Assembly (NCBI GenBank): GCA_017463615.1 | Contig: JAFTOU010000027.1 | Span: 230,062 to 294,061 of the forward strand | Direction: 5' to 3' | From: Alistipes sp. | GTDB taxonomy: Bacteria > Bacteroidota > Bacteroidia > Bacteroidales > Rikenellaceae | Length of the DNA: 64,000 nt | Shown here: positions 26,884 through 36,036 of the stretch, one piece after another | Numbering within the stretch: the stretch's first letter is position 1 | Layout of the letters: every line of letters starts with the position of its first letter | Made by a program: the position numbers and the translations under genes | Notes under the pieces: generated by a model | The model's input: only the letters and a program-made list of their open reading frames with translations | Databases searched by the model: none | Told to the model about the DNA's origin: nothing

Positions 26884-29800
26884 TTAGAATTTGAGTTTAA
26901 CATTAAGACCGTATGTGCGGGTCATCGGGTAGCTACCCGTCTCCACACCGCCCTGCAGCGAGCCACCTGCCATAGAGGCAACCTCTGGGTCGTACTGTGG
27001 CCACGAGGTTATGCAGAATACATTTGTCATAAACAGCGCCACAGACATACCCTGCAGAGCCTTTGTGCGTGCAACGACCCTCTTTGGCAGCGAGTACTCC
27101 AGACGCATCTCCTTGAGCTTGAGGAACGAGGTGTCAAAGGTATTTGACTCCACATTATTACGGTGCCAGATGCAAGAGGACCAGTAGTCTACAACATTGG
27201 TCGTAACGGTGGTATTCTTTGAGAATGTACCATCCGCATTTGCATTCACACCCTCGTGGATAAGGCCATCGTAGCGACCCTCAAGAGAGTTCTTATTCTT
27301 ACCCATATAGGAGAAGATGGCGTTGGTCATAGAGTATGCACGACCGCCATACGACGCCGTGAAGGCCATAGAGAAGGCTATAGACTTCCAGCGCAGGTTG
27401 AGGTTTGCGCCTGCACGCCACTTTGGATACATATTTCCCACATAGGTCAGGTTCTCGTCCAGAATTGGGTTGCCCGTGTTCTTATCAACAATAACCTGAT
27501 TTGAGCAGTCTACACGCTCGCCCGCCTCGTTGTAGTAGAAGGCACCCTCTGGGGCACGCAGGAAGCCAGTACCGTATATCTGACCTAATCGCTGACCAGG
27601 ATATGCGTAGATAAGCACGCGGCTACCGATGGTATTCTTATTGAGCTGCCATACATCCACGCCCTCTGCCAACGAAACAAGGTAGTTCCAGTTCTTTGAC
27701 CAGTTGAGCGAGATGTTGAACTTCAGATTCTTGGTATTTATCGGACGGATGTTGGTAGAGAGCTCAACACCATAGTTGCGCACCTCTCCGGCGTTAATCA
27801 TAGTACTTGAAGCGCCTGTAATCCAGTCTGTTGGCACAGAGATAATCTGGTCTGTGGTGCTTGAGTCGTAGTAGGCAACATCAAAGCTCCAAATACCCTT
27901 GAACAGCTTAGCTTCCAGACCAACCTCCCAGCTCTCAACATTCTCAGGGCGGAGATTTGGATTCTTGAGCGACGCTGTGAGTGCGTAGGCACTTGAGAAG
28001 TCGGCGCTGTTGGTATAGGTGTCAATAATCTGATAAGGGTCGGTATCGTTACCCACATTTGCCCACGAGCCACGCAGCTTGAGCAGGCTAATCCACGATG
28101 TGTTGCGCTGGAGCTTAAAAATCTCACTCAGCAGCACACTCGCACTAACTGATGGGTAGAAGTAGGAGTTATTTCCCTTTGCCAGAGTAGAGGACCAGTC
28201 GTTACGACCAGTGATGTCGATGTAGAACATATCGCGGTAGCCAAACGACACAAAGCCGTAGAAGGAGTTGATACTCTTATAGCTACGGATAGATGTTGTT
28301 GCCAGCTGACCCTTGACATTGGAGAGCATATAGACATTCTTCGCATCCAGCATATTGGCCTTCAGGTTGATGTTTGAGTATCTATATATCATATTGTTAC
28401 CACCAAACGAAGCGTTGAGCGAGATACCATTTGTAAAATCCTTCTTGTATGCCAGCAGGAAGTCGTTGTTAATCTCCAACTTGCGGGCGGTCTGCTCGCG
28501 GTACATACCCTGCACATAGGAGCGAGAGTAGAATGGCTTTTGCTGGGTGCGGAAGTCGTTGTTCAGGTCCAAACCGGTACGCAGGGTAAGCGTGAGCTCG
28601 TTGCGAATAAGGTTTGCCGTAACGCTCACATTTCCGTAGATACGGTCGCGCTGCTGGGTGTTCAGGTGCTCGTAGCACATCCAGTAAGGGTTGTCGCTCT
28701 GGTTGTTAATCAGCGTACCCTCGTTTCGCTCCCAGTAGGCATTGGTGCGGTCTTTTACATACTCGTCGTAGACACCCCCGTCGGTTACAGATACGGGCAG
28801 CCACATCAGCGTCTTGAGCGGAGAGGCGTCGTTATAACCCGATATTGGCAGGTTGTCCGAGGTTTTGCGGTAGTAGTTCACCTTCGCCTGAGCCTGGATG
28901 TAGCGATTCTTCTTGCTGACCATAGACAGACCGATGCTCTGGGTGTTGTAGCCCGTATTTGGAACTATCCAGCGGTTGCGAACATCCTTGACAGAGACAC
29001 GCAGCGACTGGCCCTTGCCATCGCCCGCATCTACAGAGAGTGCATTTGTCCAGGTGGCACCCATCTGGTAGAAGTCCTTGTAGTTATCCTCTACCTTATA
29101 TGGCAGACGAGTGTATGTGTCATTCTCCCAGTCGCGAGACTCGTACATATAGCGCAGCTGACCCTCCACCTTCTCGCCGAATGAGAAGCGAGAGTGGTAG
29201 CGGCTAACCTTCTTGTCGGTCTCCGACTTATTCGCCGTAACGGTCCAGAAGGAGTACTCCGACGGATAGAGACCCGTCTCGTCACGCGAGATACCTGAGT
29301 AGCCCCAGTTACCTGCGCCATAGTCATACTGGAAGTCAGGCCAGAAGCCCGGATTCTCAAGCACTACATTGGTGCTGTACTGGATACCCAGACCCTTGCC
29401 CTTGCGACCCGACTTGGTGGTGATGATAATAGCACCATTTGCCGCACGAGAACCATAGAGCGCCGTAGCCGATGGACCCTTGAGCACCGAGATAGACTCA
29501 ATATCGTCTGGGTTCAAATCGCCCGCACCATTACCGTAGTCAATAGGTGCATCATTGTCGCCATAGGAGCTACCGCTGGTGTTGGCATCCATATCGGAGT
29601 TGATAGGCACACCGTCTACAACAAAGAGCGCAGCATTCTTGTCGTGCGAGAGCGAACCCTCACCACGCAGCGTTACACGCATAGAGCCCGCAGGACCTGC
29701 CGAGGAGGTGTCCATATTAAGACCTGCAACCTTACCATTCAGACCACTGAGCCAGTTGCCTGTCTCTGCCGCGGTGAACTCCTCGTTGCTCAGCTTAGAT

Positions 29801-30231
29801 ACGGCATATCCCAGACTCTTCTCCTGACGGGTGATACCGAGCGCGGTTACAACAACCTCGCTAATCTTCTGCGACTCGTCCTTAAGGGTGAAATCAATAA
29901 CTGTACGGGAGCCCACCTTCGCCTCCTCGGTCTTGTAACCGATAAACTCGCAGACGATAATATCATCCGCCGAGGTTACAGTGATTGAGTAGTGACCGTT
30001 TATGTCGGTCGTAGCTCCTACGGTTGAGTTTTTGATTGACACTGTAGCGCCTATTAGAGGTGTGGGCGCATCATTCTCGGTCTGACTGAGCACCGTACCC
30101 TGCACAACATGCCCCTGTGCATAGGCCGATACTGTCCCCGCGATGATGCACGCAACTGCCACTATAGCAGCTCGCACAGCCCTCATAGAGCGTTCTACAG
30201 CACATTTCTTCAAAGAGGTAGAATTACTCAT
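26884..30231 (-). CDS. SusC/RagA-family TonB-dependent receptor
   Basis: This 1115-residue outer-membrane importer has a signal peptide ending near AYAQ (residue ~39), a carboxypeptidase-like domain (~42-125), a TonB-box-like region before VVVTALG, a plug with DDIESISVLKGPSATALYGS, and a β-barrel ending in the aromatic terminus LKF. It starts the seven-gene unit that runs to 16478. Family C and A repeats fill the upstream 400 bases. A near-consensus -7 box lies at 30269-30276. Confidence 0.95.
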   Translation of the reverse strand: MSNSTSLKKCAVERSMRAVRAAIVAVACIIAGTVSAYAQGHVVQGTVLSQTENDAPTPLIGATVSIKNSTVGATTDINGHYSITVTSADDIIVCEFIGYKTEEAKVGSRTVIDFTLKDESQKISEVVVTALGITRQEKSLGYAVSKLSNEEFTAAETGNWLSGLNGKVAGLNMDTSSAGPAGSMRVTLRGEGSLSHDKNAALFVVDGVPINSDMDANTSGSSYGDNDAPIDYGNGAGDLNPDDIESISVLKGPSATALYGSRAANGAIIITTKSGRKGKGLGIQYSTNVVLENPGFWPDFQYDYGAGNWGYSGISRDETGLYPSEYSFWTVTANKSETDKKVSRYHSRFSFGEKVEGQLRYMYESRDWENDTYTRLPYKVEDNYKDFYQMGATWTNALSVDAGDGKGQSLRVSVKDVRNRWIVPNTGYNTQSIGLSMVSKKNRYIQAQAKVNYYRKTSDNLPISGYNDASPLKTLMWLPVSVTDGGVYDEYVKDRTNAYWERNEGTLINNQSDNPYWMCYEHLNTQQRDRIYGNVSVTANLIRNELTLTLRTGLDLNNDFRTQQKPFYSRSYVQGMYREQTARKLEINNDFLLAYKKDFTNGISLNASFGGNNMIYRYSNINLKANMLDAKNVYMLSNVKGQLATTSIRSYKSINSFYGFVSFGYRDMFYIDITGRNDWSSTLAKGNNSYFYPSVSASVLLSEIFKLQRNTSWISLLKLRGSWANVGNDTDPYQIIDTYTNSADFSSAYALTASLKNPNLRPENVESWEVGLEAKLFKGIWSFDVAYYDSSTTDQIISVPTDWITGASSTMINAGEVRNYGVELSTNIRPINTKNLKFNISLNWSKNWNYLVSLAEGVDVWQLNKNTIGSRVLIYAYPGQRLGQIYGTGFLRAPEGAFYYNEAGERVDCSNQVIVDKNTGNPILDENLTYVGNMYPKWRAGANLNLRWKSIAFSMAFTASYGGRAYSMTNAIFSYMGKNKNSLEGRYDGLIHEGVNANADGTFSKNTTVTTNVVDYWSSCIWHRNNVESNTFDTSFLKLKEMRLEYSLPKRVVARTKALQGMSVALFMTNVFCITSWPQYDPEVASMAGGSLQGGVETGSYPMTRTYGLNVKLKF

Positions 30232-30268
30232 TTGGGTAGTATTTAGGTTTTTTATTAGGTATTTGGTG

Positions 30269-30276
30269 TAAAGATA
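30269..30276 (-). promoter_or_regulatory. Weak -7 box upstream of susC-like gene
   Basis: The minus strand reads TATCTTTA, one base from the TAnnTTTG consensus, about 37 bases before the start codon. No clear -33 is visible. Confidence 0.35.
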
Positions 30277-30367
30277 GTACTTTTTTGGATAATTCCCTAA
30301 TATCCAGAATATTTTACCGATTTTTTAGCTATTAGCCATTAGCTATTGGCTTTTTAGAGGATTTTTT

Positions 30368-30484
30368 TATTAAGGGTTATTAAAGAGTATTAAGGGTTAC
30401 TAATGGTCGCTGGCGCGACGCTACGCAGTACAAAAGTTGCGCAACCCTTAATAATCTTTAATCTCCCTTAATAATCTTTAATAT
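30368..30484. repeat. Module C intergenic inverted repeat, copy 2
   Basis: Arms of ATTAAGGGTTATTAAAGA and its approximate complement flank the core GGTTACTAATGGTCGC and GCGACGCTACG. A family-B-like fragment (agccattagctattggc) lies just left at 30335-30355 and family A copy 3 lies to the right, the same order as around copy 1. The gap 30232-30649 holds these and the weak promoter. Confidence 0.75.
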
Positions 30485-30533
30485 ATCGCCACGGCTCGCA
30501 CTGTCGGTTATTATGCACACCCATTTGTCGTCA

Positions 30534-30646
30534 AAATGCGGTAGTAGGTGTGCATCGTGAAATATCCCCGGATGGGTTGTACTAAGGCGTACTACCCATT
30601 CGGGGATATGAGGGATGTGCAGCTAATGCCGTATTTTCACGGCAAA
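30534..30646. repeat. Family A structured repeat, copy 3
   Basis: The outer arms are TTTGTCGTCAAAAT and ATTTTCACGGCAAA. The inner hairpin at 30562-30609 has the same stem as copy 2 (ATATCCCCGGATGGGT with its partner) but the loop reads GTAC-TAAGGC-GTAC. It ends three bases before the stop codon of the dehydrogenase gene. Confidence 0.85.
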
Positions 30647-30649
30647 TAG

Positions 30650-31702
30650 CTACTTTGTGTTGTCAAAGGTATAATCCTCCCAAGGATGCTGTGCATCTGC
30701 ACCACGCTCGAGGATGTTCTCTACATGGACGAGCATTGGGAAGTCTTTGAGGTCTACCTGGCCGAGCTCTGCCTTGCGGTAGATAGCCTTAGCTACGCGG
30801 CGAGCGACAACGAGGGACTCAAGGGTTACGCCAGCGAGGATATCCAGTGCCTCCTCGTAGGTCTTACCCTCGCCGAGCAGGATACCGATCTTACGGGTAC
30901 GGCCGCCATAAACGGTTACATAGAGGTCGCCGATACCGATATTCTCGCAGTCAAAGTCTGCGCCCTGGATAGCGAGCAGGCGGCGCATCTCCTTAACAGC
31001 CTGATAGAAGGCAGCTGCCTGAGAGTTGTAGTGCAGACCTGCATCCTCGCCAAGGTAGCGGTTTACAAGGCCGATGGTCAGAGCCACGCCGAGGGCGTAA
31101 GCGTTCTTGAGTGCTACGGCGCTCTCAAGGCCGATAACATCGTTTGTCAGGGAGATATGGTAGTAGTCTGTAGTGAGTGTCTCGCGCATCATACGGAGCA
31201 CTGCAGAGTCCTTACCGCAGAATGCAACCTCGGTCTGGTCGTGGAACACCAGCTCGTAAGAGGTACAAGGGCCACCGATAGCGCATACCTCGCGCTCAAT
31301 GCCCTTCTTTGCAAGCTCTGCCTGCCAGTAGTCTGGGTAGCTGATAAGGGTACCATCCTCAAGGTTGATAAGGCCCTTAGTTACAGAGAGAACAGGGGTC
31401 TTAGGGTCAAGGTTTGTGAGAATCTCCTCCAGGAACCAATCAACACCGAATGAAGATACACCGCCGATAACGAAGTCGCAACCCTCAACAGCTGTTTTCC
31501 AATCCTCAATCTGATAGTACTTGATACCCTGTGGGAAGTCGCGGTCAAACTTAGGGTGGCGATTTGTCGCCTTGCAGGCATCAATAATGTCGCGGTCCAG
31601 TGGTGAACCTACCAGACGCACCTCGTGGCCATTCTCTGCAGCTGGAAATGCGAGTGCAGAACCCATCATTCCCGAGCCAATAATCGTTACTACTTTTTTC
31701 AT
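30650..31702 (-). CDS. Glycerol-3-phosphate-dehydrogenase-like protein (GpsA family, divergent)
   Basis: The 350-residue protein opens with a Rossmann motif (IIGSGMMGSALA) and shows GpsA-type landmarks: GGPCTSYEL, DVIGLESAVALKNAYALG containing the catalytic-Lys region, and GIGDLYVTVYGGR. GpsA reduces dihydroxyacetone phosphate to sn-glycerol-3-phosphate for phospholipid synthesis. Several positions differ from canonical GpsA (GSG instead of GAG; the CTSPQSRN block is replaced), so I give no symbol. It has its own promoter. A related opine- or ketopantoate-type dehydrogenase is less likely. Confidence 0.75.
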   Translation of the reverse strand: MKKVVTIIGSGMMGSALAFPAAENGHEVRLVGSPLDRDIIDACKATNRHPKFDRDFPQGIKYYQIEDWKTAVEGCDFVIGGVSSFGVDWFLEEILTNLDPKTPVLSVTKGLINLEDGTLISYPDYWQAELAKKGIEREVCAIGGPCTSYELVFHDQTEVAFCGKDSAVLRMMRETLTTDYYHISLTNDVIGLESAVALKNAYALGVALTIGLVNRYLGEDAGLHYNSQAAAFYQAVKEMRRLLAIQGADFDCENIGIGDLYVTVYGGRTRKIGILLGEGKTYEEALDILAGVTLESLVVARRVAKAIYRKAELGQVDLKDFPMLVHVENILERGADAQHPWEDYTFDNTK

Positions 31703-31775
31703 TTTATTTATATTTAATGGTTTATTTTTTTCGTGCTATCATTATAAAGACAACTGACCCCCCTCTTACACCTTG

Positions 31776-31806
31776 CAAAAGTATCTACTTTTTTGCTTTT
31801 GTGCAA
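31776..31806 (-). promoter_or_regulatory. Promoter of the GpsA-like gene
   Basis: The minus strand reads TACTTTTG at 31776-31783 and TTG at 31804-31806, with 20 bases between. The gap 31703-32048 otherwise holds family A copy 4 and about 100 bases in which I see nothing. Confidence 0.65.
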
Positions 31807-31910
31807 CTTTTACGCATAAAAAAGACAATAATAGCAAAATTTTCGCTGTCTTTTCGTTTACTTTTGGGTATTTTGTGCTATTTTGCGCTACCTTTCTCTT
31901 TGCACGACCA

Positions 31911-32048
31911 TTTTGGCGTCAGAGTGGTGTAGTTGCGGGGCATCGTGCAAAAAAATCAGTCGCGGATAGTACTAAAGCGTACAGCCGCGACTGATTTTTA
32001 AGGGATGTGCCGCAACTGCGCCACTATCACGCCAAAATCACGATAAAA
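31911..32048. repeat. Family A structured repeat, copy 4
   Basis: The outer arms are TTTTGGCGTCA and TCACGCCAAAA (31911-32037), followed by an extra right arm TCACGATAAAA that touches the dnaK stop codon at 32049. The inner hairpin at 31951-31999 pairs AAAAATCAGTCGCGG with CCGCGACTGATTTTT around GTAC-TAAAGC-GTAC. With flanking A and T tracts it could serve as a terminator in both directions. Confidence 0.85.
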
Positions 32049-33953
32049 CTATTTAACCTCCTCAAACTCTACATCCTCAGGCTGCGCCTGCTGCTGAGCA
32101 CCCTGCTGCTGCGCTGCTGAAGGGTCTGCCTGAGCGCCCTGAGCTGCCTGCTGAGCGGCGTAGATATCCTGAGAAGCTGCCTGCCAAGCGTTGTTAAGCT
32201 CTGCCATAGCGGTGTCAATAGCTGCGATATCGGCGTTCTTGTGAGCCTCCTTGAGCTTACCGAGGGCGGTCTCAATAGCTGCCTTCTTATCTGCAGGAAT
32301 CTTATCACCATACTCCTTGAGGTTCTTCTCGGTAGTGAAGATATTTGCATCGGCGGTGTTAATCTTCTCAACACGCTCCTTCTCTACGCGGTCCTTCTCC
32401 TCGTTAGCCTTAGCCTCGTCGCGCATACGCTGAATCTCGGCGTCGGTAAGACCGCTTGAAGCCTCAATGCGGATAGTCTGCTCCTTGCCAGTACCCTTAT
32501 CCTTAGCGGATACATTGAGGATACCGTTTGCGTCAATATCAAAAGTTACCTCAATCTGTGGCACGCCGCGTGGAGCTGCAGGGATGCCATCAAGGTGGAA
32601 GCTACCGATGCTCTTATTGTCGCGTGCAAACTGGCGCTCGCCCTGGCATACATTGATAACTACAGATGGCTGGTTGTCCTCAGCGGTAGAGAACACCTGG
32701 CTCTTGCGAGTAGGGATGGTGGTGTTAGCCTCAATGAGCTTAGTGAACACGCCACCCAGGGTCTCAATACCGAGTGAGAGCGGAGTAACATCAAGCAGTA
32801 CCAAATCGTCCTTAACATCGCCAGAGAGGATACCGCCCTGGATAGATGCACCTACAGCAACAACCTCGTCTGGGTTTACGCTCTTATTTGGAGCCTTGCC
32901 GAAGAACTGCTCAACAATCTTCTGGATTGCAGGGATACGGGTAGAACCACCTACGAGGATAACCTCGTCAATCTGCGAAGCGCTCAGGCCTGCATCGCGC
33001 AGAGCTGCACGGCAAGGCTCAATAGTACGCTGTACGAGGTGGTCGCAGAGCTGCTCAAACTTAGCACGAGTGAGAGTCATCACAAGGTGCTGAGGGATGC
33101 CGTTGATAGGCATGATGTATGGCAGGTTAATCTCGGTAGACTGTGACGAAGAGAGCTCAATCTTAGCCTTCTCAGCAGCCTCCTTAAGACGCTGGAGAGC
33201 CATAGCATCCTGACGAAGGTCTACGCCGTGCTCGCTCTTGAAAGACTCTGCCATAAAGTCAATGAGGACATGGTCAAAGTCGTCGCCACCAAGGTGGGTA
33301 TCACCATTTGTAGACTTAACCTCAAATACGCCATCGCCAAGCTCAAGGATAGAGATATCAAAAGTACCACCACCAAGGTCGTAAACGGCAATCTTCATAT
33401 CGCGGTTCATCTTGTCCATACCGTAAGCCAGAGCCGCAGCGGTAGGCTCGTTTACGATACGACGAACCTTCAGACCAGCAATCTCGCCAGCCTCCTTAGT
33501 AGCCTGACGCTGAGAGTCTGAGAAGTATGCAGGCACGGTGATAACAGCCTCGGTAACCTCCTGACCCAGATAGTCCTCGGCAGTCTTCTTCATCTTCTGA
33601 AGGATGATAGCCGAAATCTCCTGTGGAGTGTACTGACGACCGTCAATATCTACGCGAGCAGTATCGTTAGCACCACGCACAACAGCGTATGGAGAGCGAG
33701 CGATGTCAGAAGCGACATTCTCAAACTTCTCGCCCATGTAGCGCTTGATAGAGAATACTGTACGCTTAGGGTTTGTGATAGCCTGACGCTTTGCAGGATC
33801 GCCTACCTTGCGCTCGCCACCATCAGTAAATGCAACAATAGAAGGGGTTGTACGATGACCCTCAGAGTTTGGAATAACAACAGGCTCTGCACCCTCCATT
33901 ACAGCGACACACGAGTTAGTTGTACCCAAGTCAATACCAATAATCTTTCCCAT
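32049..33953 (-). CDS. dnaK: Molecular chaperone DnaK (Hsp70)
   Basis: This 634-residue chaperone has the ATPase signatures [25 protein letters not shown] and [11 protein letters not shown], a substrate-binding domain ([14 protein letters not shown]), and a Gln/Ala-rich tail ending [10 protein letters not shown], the usual C-terminal EEVD-like motif. It folds and protects client proteins with DnaJ and GrpE, neither of which is in this window. It is apparently monocistronic: family A copy 4 abuts the stop, and a 130-base leader region plus family A and B repeats lie upstream. Confidence 0.98.
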   Translation of the reverse strand: MGKIIGIDLGTTNSCVAVMEGAEPVVIPNSEGHRTTPSIVAFTDGGERKVGDPAKRQAITNPKRTVFSIKRYMGEKFENVASDIARSPYAVVRGANDTARVDIDGRQYTPQEISAIILQKMKKTAEDYLGQEVTEAVITVPAYFSDSQRQATKEAGEIAGLKVRRIVNEPTAAALAYGMDKMNRDMKIAVYDLGGGTFDISILELGDGVFEVKSTNGDTHLGGDDFDHVLIDFMAESFKSEHGVDLRQDAMALQRLKEAAEKAKIELSSSQSTEINLPYIMPINGIPQHLVMTLTRAKFEQLCDHLVQRTIEPCRAALRDAGLSASQIDEVILVGGSTRIPAIQKIVEQFFGKAPNKSVNPDEVVAVGASIQGGILSGDVKDDLVLLDVTPLSLGIETLGGVFTKLIEANTTIPTRKSQVFSTAEDNQPSVVINVCQGERQFARDNKSIGSFHLDGIPAAPRGVPQIEVTFDIDANGILNVSAKDKGTGKEQTIRIEASSGLTDAEIQRMRDEAKANEEKDRVEKERVEKINTADANIFTTEKNLKEYGDKIPADKKAAIETALGKLKEAHKNADIAAIDTAMAELNNAWQAASQDIYAAQQAAQGAQADPSAAQQQGAQQQAQPEDVEFEEVK

Positions 33954-34096
33954 AGTTTTGAATTTTTTATTTGTTTATAATTTTTTTCGGTTTTGCGTTT
34001 GGCATATAACTGAGCAAACCCCTTGCCAAATAACATTTTCTGCCAAAAAAGGGCGTACCACTGCCATTTCGGTCGTGCCACGACAGAAAATGTGAC

Positions 34097-34134
34097 AAAA
34101 TGACAGAACGACGCGATTGTCGTTCTGTCATTTT
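34097..34134. terminator. Perfect 16-bp hairpin upstream of dnaK
   Basis: Arms AAAATGACAGAACGAC and its exact complement flank a six-base loop. The flanking A/T tracts make it terminator-like in both directions. Similar motifs (ATTTTCTGCC near 34031 and CGACAGAAAATG near 34081) lie between it and dnaK and could instead be a stress-regulatory site. Confidence 0.55.
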
Positions 34135-34295
34135 TGGCTGTTGGCTCGTCTACGACGACCCTTCCTCCTCGCGGCTCGGCATAGTCTGCAAGCAGCCTCT
34201 GCTCTCGCTCCGCAGCGTCGGTTAGCCATTAGCTATTGGCTTTTCAGAGGTGTCGCTGCGCGACAGATGTTTAGGGGTGCGCCGCGGACAGCACC
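34135..34295. repeat. Family B repeat, copy 3 (left half)
   Basis: It contains the 84-bp module at 34143-34226, the arm TTAGCCATTAGCTATTGGC, and the left sub-hairpin GGTGTCGCTGCGCGACAG followed by TGTTTAGGGGTGCG. The right half is missing and family A copy 5 follows. The gap 33954-34483 consists of the dnaK leader, the hairpin, this copy and family A copy 5. Confidence 0.7.
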
Positions 34296-34355
34296 GCTGT
34301 CAAGTTTCTGCACCGCCCGTTTTGGCGTCAGAGTGCGTCTGGTATATACCGCCCG

Positions 34356-34483
34356 TTTTATCGTCAGAACGCGGTAGATACAACGCTCGGCAAAAAATCC
34401 CAGCGATGGATAGTACTAAAAGCGTACAGCCATTGCTGGGATTTTTTTTTAGCGGCAGTAGGTGCCGCGTTATCACGATAAAA
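34356..34483. repeat. Family A structured repeat, copy 5
   Basis: The outer arms are TTTTATCGT and ACGATAAAA. The inner hairpin at 34392-34447 pairs AAAAAATCCCAGCGATGG with CCATTGCTGGGATTTTTT around GTAC-TAAAAGC-GTAC, including one G·U. The right arm touches the stop codon of the SGNH hydrolase gene. A second left arm (TTTTGGCGTCAGAG) lies just outside at 34320-34333. Confidence 0.85.
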
Positions 34484-35590
34484 CTATTTGATATTGTAGG
34501 TGGAAAGAATCTCCACCACCTTCGGCTGAATAGTATCCGCCCAACGCTTATAACCCCAAGAGCATGGGTGAACGCCATCGGCAGAGGTGAGGCCGTCGGT
34601 ACCGGTCTGGTTTGGAGTGTCGATGAAGTAGACATCAGAGTACTCGGCGCAGATCTCCTTCATAAGGTTATCTACATACTCCATACGATCCTGCTCCTTC
34701 TTCTCGGCAGCGGTATCAAAGAGGCGACCATCGCGGTAGATGGTGCGCAGGAAGATGATAGGAGCCTTAGGGTTGCGCTTACGAATCTCGTTGAGGAATG
34801 GGCGGATGCGCTCACCAATCTGCTGGATAGATGGATTTGAGAATGCGTCGCAGATGTAGGCATCAGCCTTAGTGCCACCCAGAATCTCGCCCATAACGCG
34901 CTGCAGCTTACTATTGCCGCTCATACCGAAGCTATTGAGGTTCAGACCTGTCTGACGCATAAGGAATGCAGGGTATGTCATACCTGCGCAAGTAGCGCCT
35001 GAGCCGTGGGTGAACGACGAGCCGAAGATGGCGATATTGTGGCGATAAGGGTTCTTCATAGCCTTAATCTTTGCGCCCTCAGGCACGCCAATCTCAAGGT
35101 GTGTAAGCTCCGCAAACAGAGGCAGATAGAGTATACACTTGTGGTTAGAGCCGTCCATATTACGGATAACGCGCAAAGGCTTCTCAATCTTAGAGTTGCC
35201 ATCCTTGTCGTGGCCATCGCCATTGACTACAGAGGCAGCCCACTTATACTCGTTCTGGTGCTCAATGAAGAGGTTGAAGCCGCAGCCAGCAGTTGCAGGC
35301 ATAGCGCGGTTATGGCCACGATAGCCATACTTTGCACGCACCCAAATCTCCTTAGCGTCGGTCTCAAAGAGAATAGCCTGGCCTGCGCAGGTCTTGAGCA
35401 GGTTAGCCTCGGTCTTATTGAGCTCCGGATAGTCATTAACCTCAACGCGGTTGTAAGGGTTCTTGGTCTTGCACATCTTACCGATGTGGTTGAGCTTCTG
35501 AGCATCTGTCCACTTAAGCTCTACCTTCTGAGCGAATGCGAAGCCGAGCGAAAGGCTCAAAGCAACGACAAATAAAACGATTCTTTTCAT
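34484..35590 (-). CDS. Secreted SGNH/GDSL-family hydrolase, 368 aa
   Basis: A signal peptide (ends GFAFA/Q) is followed by an N-terminal β-domain of the type found ahead of Bacteroidetes SGNH esterases. The SGNH core has the nucleophile Ser in GSSFTHGSG, the Gly/Asn block FGMSGNSKLQ and the Asp/His pair in DGVHP. The protein should cleave ester groups, for example acetyl groups on glycans, in the periplasm or outside. It stands alone between the HTH gene and dnaK. The exact substrate cannot be read from sequence. Confidence 0.88.
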   Translation of the reverse strand: MKRIVLFVVALSLSLGFAFAQKVELKWTDAQKLNHIGKMCKTKNPYNRVEVNDYPELNKTEANLLKTCAGQAILFETDAKEIWVRAKYGYRGHNRAMPATAGCGFNLFIEHQNEYKWAASVVNGDGHDKDGNSKIEKPLRVIRNMDGSNHKCILYLPLFAELTHLEIGVPEGAKIKAMKNPYRHNIAIFGSSFTHGSGATCAGMTYPAFLMRQTGLNLNSFGMSGNSKLQRVMGEILGGTKADAYICDAFSNPSIQQIGERIRPFLNEIRKRNPKAPIIFLRTIYRDGRLFDTAAEKKEQDRMEYVDNLMKEICAEYSDVYFIDTPNQTGTDGLTSADGVHPCSWGYKRWADTIQPKVVEILSTYNIK

Positions 35591-35624
35591 TTTAGATATG
35601 TTTTTAAGGTTTTCTTAACAAAGA

Positions 35625-35650
35625 GAGCCCAAGCAGTAGATGCTGGGCTC
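35625..35650 (-). terminator. Hairpin between the HTH gene and the SGNH gene
   Basis: GAGCCCAAGCA and TGCTGGGCTC pair with one bulge, directly downstream of the small HTH gene. The trailing T tract is short, so it is a moderate call. Confidence 0.55.
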
Positions 35651-35671
35651 AAAAATCATTATCAACGATAA

Positions 35672-35917
35672 TTATTTCTGCTCATTCAGAATGCGCATAG
35701 CTGCGTCCAAAATAGCAGTATCATCCAGCGTAACAACGCCACCGTCCGGACCCTGCTCAAAGTGAACACCAACGCCAGCCTTAGCGTCAAAGTGCTTACC
35801 ACCGAAGTAGTTACGAACGGACTCTACATCAATACCGAGTTCATCTGCAATACGCTGGGAGCTACCGCTTGGGAGGCGATCCTTGATGCGGCGCAATTCA
35901 TTAAATGTGATAATCAT
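35672..35917 (-). CDS. Small helix-turn-helix-like protein, 81 aa
   Basis: The N-terminal ~40 residues read as a helix-turn-helix (IADELGIDVESVRNYFGGK). The rest is Gly/Asp-rich with a short C-terminal helix ending AAMRILNEQK. Small proteins like this are common in Bacteroidales, and DNA or RNA binding is likely but unproven. It is preceded by ~120 AT-rich bases without a clear promoter and followed by a hairpin. Confidence 0.8.
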   Translation of the reverse strand: MIITFNELRRIKDRLPSGSSQRIADELGIDVESVRNYFGGKHFDAKAGVGVHFEQGPDGGVVTLDDTAILDAAMRILNEQK

Positions 35918-36036
35918 AGTCGTTAAATTTTAGTGTTATTCTAATAATTGTCTGTTTTCGCACTACTAATTTACGGCATTTTTCCGAAAGTGCAAAATTT
36001 CCGAGCGATTTTTTTAGTTTTTTTACTTTTTTACGA

